A stretch of 64,000 nt of DNA from Haliotis asinina (Eukaryota > Mollusca > Gastropoda > Lepetellida > Haliotidae), in contig NC_090287.1 in assembly GCF_037392515.1 (NCBI RefSeq), positions 10,523,501-10,587,500 of the forward strand. Reading direction: 5' to 3'. Under the pieces are notes generated by a model that saw only the letters and a list, made by a program, of their open reading frames with translations, was not told where the DNA came from and did no database searches. Shown piece by piece: positions 59,601 to 64,000 of this stretch. A program made the translations under genes and the position numbers. How positions within the stretch are numbered: position 1 is the stretch's first letter; each line of letters opens with the position of its first letter.

Positions 59601-60663
59601 ATTTAGTCTATCTTCGCGGTGAATCGAGAATGGAACCCAGTGAGCTATGACTTACCAACTTGAAACTTTACTACAAATCTACTGTCCTAATACTGACACT
59701 AATACCAATTATTTGAGTTAAACTGAAGTGACAAAATAGTTAACCTGTCTTCTACATGTTGGATTTCAGTTGTTACAACACTGAGCGAACTTAATCAGCT
59801 GTTGAAAATAAAGCGGGCTCAATCTTAAATACTACGCTGTCACCGTATTGGCTCCACTGGTTACGTAATGACCCGAGACATACGTTCAGCGGCTTTTCGA
59901 GGTGTTTCTAGTCCCCATCTATATCGGATCCCTGGTCATATATATATGTACCCAACCGAACTTTCATAGCATGATATAATAGCCGTGATTCTATTTGACA
60001 TGATATGATTGATAGGCCAAATAACGTCAAGGGTTAAACTAAATCATATATGTTAGTGGGCCAGACGTGTATGCAATACCGACTTTAACTAATTATACAA
60101 CTAGAAACTCATAAATGATGAACTACGGTACGCCACTTACATAAGCACCAACAAAATTGACCTAAATTCTGGACTGCTGTACTTCAACACAGCTACAGCA
60201 GGGGCCTGTGGCGAGCTATTTATAGACATCCGTGCATTGTGTACATATCGATTGACTGCAAAGGACCCGCGCAAAGCCGTTTTCACCTGGCCTGTGGTCG
60301 GTCTATTAACTCGAGATGCAATCCGACGCATCGTCAGCAAAGTGCATTTCACGGGCAACAGTTGTTCCGTATGATGTTGTCTATCTAGATTTTGTAAATA
60401 TTTGCATCGGTTGCTATGTGCTGTTCACTCATGTATATAAGTTCTATATCACGTGAACGAGACACGTGTTCGGTGATCACGTGAGAGGATTCAATAGAAG
60501 TAAGCGTGCATCTGTGACTGTGAGAGTCTCGTGAGCATAAAAAGCTAAAAGCGCACAGGTGAAACAAAACATCTCGGAAAACAGATCAATTTAAGAATAT
60601 GAGTTTGCTTGCATATATGTCACAGTCTCGGAGTCGCGTGGAAGTCAGCTTATTGAATTATTG

Positions 60664-60835
60664 AATGAGTGAGTGAATGAGTATGGTTTTAAGCCGCTTA
60701 TAGCAATATCCCAGTTATATCACGGCGGGGGACGTCAGATATGGGTTTCACCCACTGTTACCATGTGAGGAATCGAACCCGGTCTTCAACATGACGAGCG
60801 AATGCATAACAATTAGGCTGCCCAACGCCTCTGAG
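60664..60835 (-). mobile_element. tRNA-derived SINE, family A
   Basis: TGAGTGAGTGAATGAGTATG at the left, GCCGCTTATAGCAATATCCC, CATGTGAGGAATCGAACCCG (B-box complement) and CAATTAGGCTGCCC. Confidence 0.8.
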
Positions 60836-61337
60836 GGTAAGACAAAAAATACTTAGGGCACCAAAGACGAAATAGTGACGAAATAATAGAATAGATCAAC
60901 ATAAATTACAAGATTATTATCCCTAATCAATCTATGTTGTGCAAAGATGCATTTCTTATGCTTGCATCATGGAAGGGAGTAATCGTCAGTAATATCGAGT
61001 GGTATACTGACTTATGTATCATGTATCAGTGAATTCGAAGTTACCTTCTATACGACAATGGCATACGGTATCCTGGAATGGTATATGCAGCATATTACGT
61101 TGGTATTGTGTAATATTCATATAAGTGGTATTAATGCATGTAGCAACTGTAATATGGCGTAACCAAACTGACAACGTATCATATCACAATGGCACCACGC
61201 AGTATACGACAACGGTATAATGTGATTTCCCAAAATGGTACATTGGTACGTATCACTGTGGTATGGTGTCACATACGACAATTGATTATTGAAGTATCCT
61301 ATAATGGTGTTACGTAACATGAGACCATGATTTATGA

Positions 61338-61450
61338 GTAGTGAGTGAGTTTTGTTTTACGTCGCACTTAGCAGTATTCCAGCAATATGGCGTCTGTCTG
61401 AAAAATAACGAGTCTCTACCAGACAATTCAGAGATCATCAGCTAGCCCTA
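61338..61450 (-). mobile_element. Partial SINE-like retroposon, family B
   Basis: TGAGTGAGTTTTGTTTTACG, GTCGCACTTAGCAGTATTCC, GCAATATGGCG, CCAGACAATTCAGAGATC. Only the tail half is present. Confidence 0.65.
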
Positions 61451-61587
61451 TGAAATATATACTGATGGTGACATAATGTATTTTTGTGGAGTGTTATGCG
61501 GTATACATGTATTTCATGGAGACCTTTATTCAGCATGTATAAGTAATGCGGTGTGACAGGTTATGCATCCATACAGATTGAACATCC

Positions 61588-61735
61588 ATTGCATATACCT
61601 AGTGGTTATGGCGTTCGTTCGTCCCACCAAAGACCCACCAAATAGGTTCTGTGTGTGAATCCCATTTCTGACGTTCCCGCCGTGATATCGCTGGAATATT
61701 GCTGACAGCGGCGTAAAACTAAACTCACTCGCCCA
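61588..61735 (+). mobile_element. tRNA-derived SINE, family A
   Basis: Head ATACCTAGTGGTTATGGCGT, eroded B-box, then GTGTGAATCCCATTTCTGAC and GATATCGCTGGAATATTGCT, GCGGCGTAAAACTAAACTCA. Confidence 0.75.
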
Positions 61736-62214
61736 CTTCTTTGATAACACGGTGTCGTCGTTTACAAAGCACACGAGTCAACTTTCCTCAGTCGATTGAT
61801 ATTGACAATACGTAATGTAGAAAACAAACAGTAAATATGCATGTACCTGGGTACTTTTCTTTCATTATATATATTCAAACTTTAAAGCTTATCTCTAAGA
61901 CATGTTCATTTTCGAGACTAGATGTCAGCGTAGATCCCCCATTTATCAGACACGTTTAAACACCAAACCATATGGTTGAGTGCACCGCTAACCTCTTGTC
62001 TGTTACCTGTTAATGGAACTGGAATGACCCATAGTCAATAGATATTACAACGTGAACGAATGATCAGCGTATATCTAACATACACGAACTGCGTGAGTTT
62101 ATTCGATTGCTTTCACTAAGATCACAACAACACACATGACTAATTGAGCATTTTATCTGTCTCCCGTTACTACTATAAAACTGCAACGACATATGGCTAA
62201 AAGTTTCATTATTT

Positions 62215-63670
62215 GTCTCCTTTAGTGGCTATTGCAACGACATCTATAACGAAACATAATTTTGTCCCCTGCAACTGTATCAAGGTCACAGGGACGTATG
62301 TTGTATATATGACTATCAAGCATAATGTGATTTGTCTCACGCTAGTATATCAAGATAACAGGGACGTATGTTGTATATATGACTATCAAGCATTATGCGA
62401 TTTGTCTCACGCTAGTATATCAAGATAACAGGGACGTATGTTGTATATATGACTATCAAGCATTATGCGATTTGTCTCACGCTAGTATATCAAGATAACA
62501 GGGACGTATGTTGTATATATGACTATCAAGCATTATGTGATTTGTCTCACGCTAGTATATCAAGATAACAGGGACGTATGTTGTATATATGACTATCAAG
62601 CATTATGTGATTTGTCTCACGCTAGTATATCAAGATAACAGGGACGTATGTTGTATATATGACTATCAAGCATTATGTGATTTGTATCACGCTAGTATAT
62701 CAAGATAACAGGGACATATGTTGTATATATGACTATCAAGCATTATGTGATTTGTCTCACGCTATTGTATCAAGATAACAGGGACGTATGTTGTATATAT
62801 GACTATCAAGCATTATGCGATTTGTCTCACGCTAGTATATCAAGATAACAGGGACGTATGTTGTATATATGACTATCAAGCATTATGCGATTTGTCTCAC
62901 GCTAGTATATCAAGATAACAGGGACGTATGTTGTATATATGACTATCAAGCATTATGCGATTTGTCTCACGCTAGTATATCAAGATAACAGGGACGTATG
63001 TTGTATATATGACTATCAAGCATTATGTGATTTGTCTCACGCTAGTATATCAAGATAACAGGGACGTATGTTGTATATATGACTATCAAGCATTATGCGA
63101 TTTGTCTCACGCTAGTATATCAAGATAACAGGGACGTATGTTGTATATATGACTATCAAGCATTATGCGATTTGTCTCACGCTAGTATATCAAGATAACA
63201 GGGACGTATGTTGTATATATGACTATCAAGCATTATGTGATTTGTCTCCCTCTAGTATATCAAGATAACAGGGACGTATGTTGTATATATGACTATCAAG
63301 CATTATGCGATTTGTCTCACGCTAGTATATCAAGATAACAGGGACGTATGTTGTATATATGACTATCAAGCATTATGCGATTTGTCTCACGCTAGTATAT
63401 CAAGATAACAGGGACGTATGTTGTATATATGACTATCAAGCATTATGCGATTTGTCTCACGCTAGTATATCAAGATAACAGGGACGTATGTTGTATATAT
63501 GACTATCAAGCATCATGCGATTTGTCTCCTTCTAGTATATCAAGATCACAGCGACATATGTTGTAGGCATGACTATCAAGCATCATGCGAATTGCCTCCC
63601 GCTACTGTAAGATCACAGCGACATATGTTGTAGGCATGACTATCAAGCGTTATGTGATTTGTCTCCCGCT
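62215..63670. repeat. 70 bp tandem array, about 20 copies
   Basis: Unit landmarks: GGGACGTATGTTGTATATAT, GACTATCAAGCATTATG, GATTTGTCTCACGCTAGTAT and CAAGATAACA. Spacing is 70 bp from 62291 onward. Central copies are almost identical, while the first one or two and the last two copies are clearly diverged. Confidence 0.95.
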
Positions 63671-64000
63671 ACTGTTGTAGTTGCTATCTTTAGATGTGAA
63701 GTTAAGTTGAGTTTTAGGTCTCATCGGTATTATCTGAGCCATATAGCGACGAGATCTGCATACACGCGTTTTTTAAGTACTCAGCATAAATGATCGAGTT
63801 GTTTTCTTCAAAAATACAAACATATTTATTCATTACATTATTATTTACAAATAGAAAAAAAGCACGAATCATACTAGTGATGTGATCTGATGCTAAAGGG
63901 TAATATGTGTTACCCTCTTGTCACGAATGGTTACTATTTGTGTGAAATACTGTGTTTCGCCTGTATCCTTACATTTGTCCGATGTTGATTTATGATCTTC
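63671..64000. other. No gene recognised
   Basis: AT-rich tail of the window without a recognised motif. Confidence 0.4.

Larger units (their letters stand above)
58550..62214. other. No gene recognised; dispersed repeats
   Basis: Holds the hairpin element, SINEs and a direct duplication listed separately. The tract 61000-61330 has many loose repeats of words like ACGACAATGG and GGTAT with no fixed period. Confidence 0.45.

Noticed and set aside
62213-62428. 71-codon frame at the start of the 70 bp array
   Set aside because: It repeats with the array and stops within three units; no protein character.

Overview
The window looks like nuclear DNA from a mollusc, most likely a gastropod close to abalone (Haliotis). 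It is AT-rich and intron-rich. It is full of short retroposons that end in a shared tail (..ATTGCTGGAATATTGCT.. then GCGGCGTAAAAC and ACTC or AAAC runs), which I know from Haliotis sequence. It also carries fold-back DNA elements, a decayed LINE, a decayed Tc1/mariner element and several long tandem arrays. The organism call is inference; no database was searched.

Layout. 1-17 kb: no host gene recognised. It holds a broken LINE (1060-2530), a 1.9 kb satellite (7605-9500) and two related fold-back MITEs (10370-10498, 11022-11122). 17-18.9 kb: short interstitial telomere-like stretch and 5' flank of the next gene. 18.9-32.4 kb: complete TMEM260 gene, + strand, 19 coding exons, 723 codons; its introns hold SINEs, two hairpin MITEs and a half copy, a RecQ-like helicase scrap and a 480 bp polypurine tract. 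33-36 kb: a long inverted repeat, one arm of which carries a 40 bp hairpin insertion with 5 bp target duplications. 36-49.3 kb: the most unusual region, three tandem same-strand copies (36487-37356, 43624-44445, 48538-49261) of a two-exon gene for a small acidic, serine-rich protein with a basic nuclear signal. Each sits behind a near-identical ~300 bp promoter block with an inverted repeat, a CCAAT box, a CACGTG E-box and a TATA box exactly 45 bp before the ATG. Between copies lie another candidate gene with four ~23-residue repeats (39532-40062), an adjacent ORF (40143-40505), inverted promoter scraps and a 114 bp array. 49.5-64 kb: mostly repeats, namely a 31 bp array, microsatellite, SINEs, a Tc1/mariner copy (57075-58549), a second 44 bp hairpin insertion (58788-58831) and a 70 bp array (62215-63670).

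Function. TMEM260 belongs to a family of ER O-mannosyltransferases. I do not recognise the three-copy family. Its acidic-hydrophobic motifs, basic patch and compact TATA promoter suggest inducible nuclear regulators, but that is inference. Copy 2 looks like a chimera: its 5' half resembles copy 3 and its 3' half copy 1, which points to gene conversion or unequal crossover.
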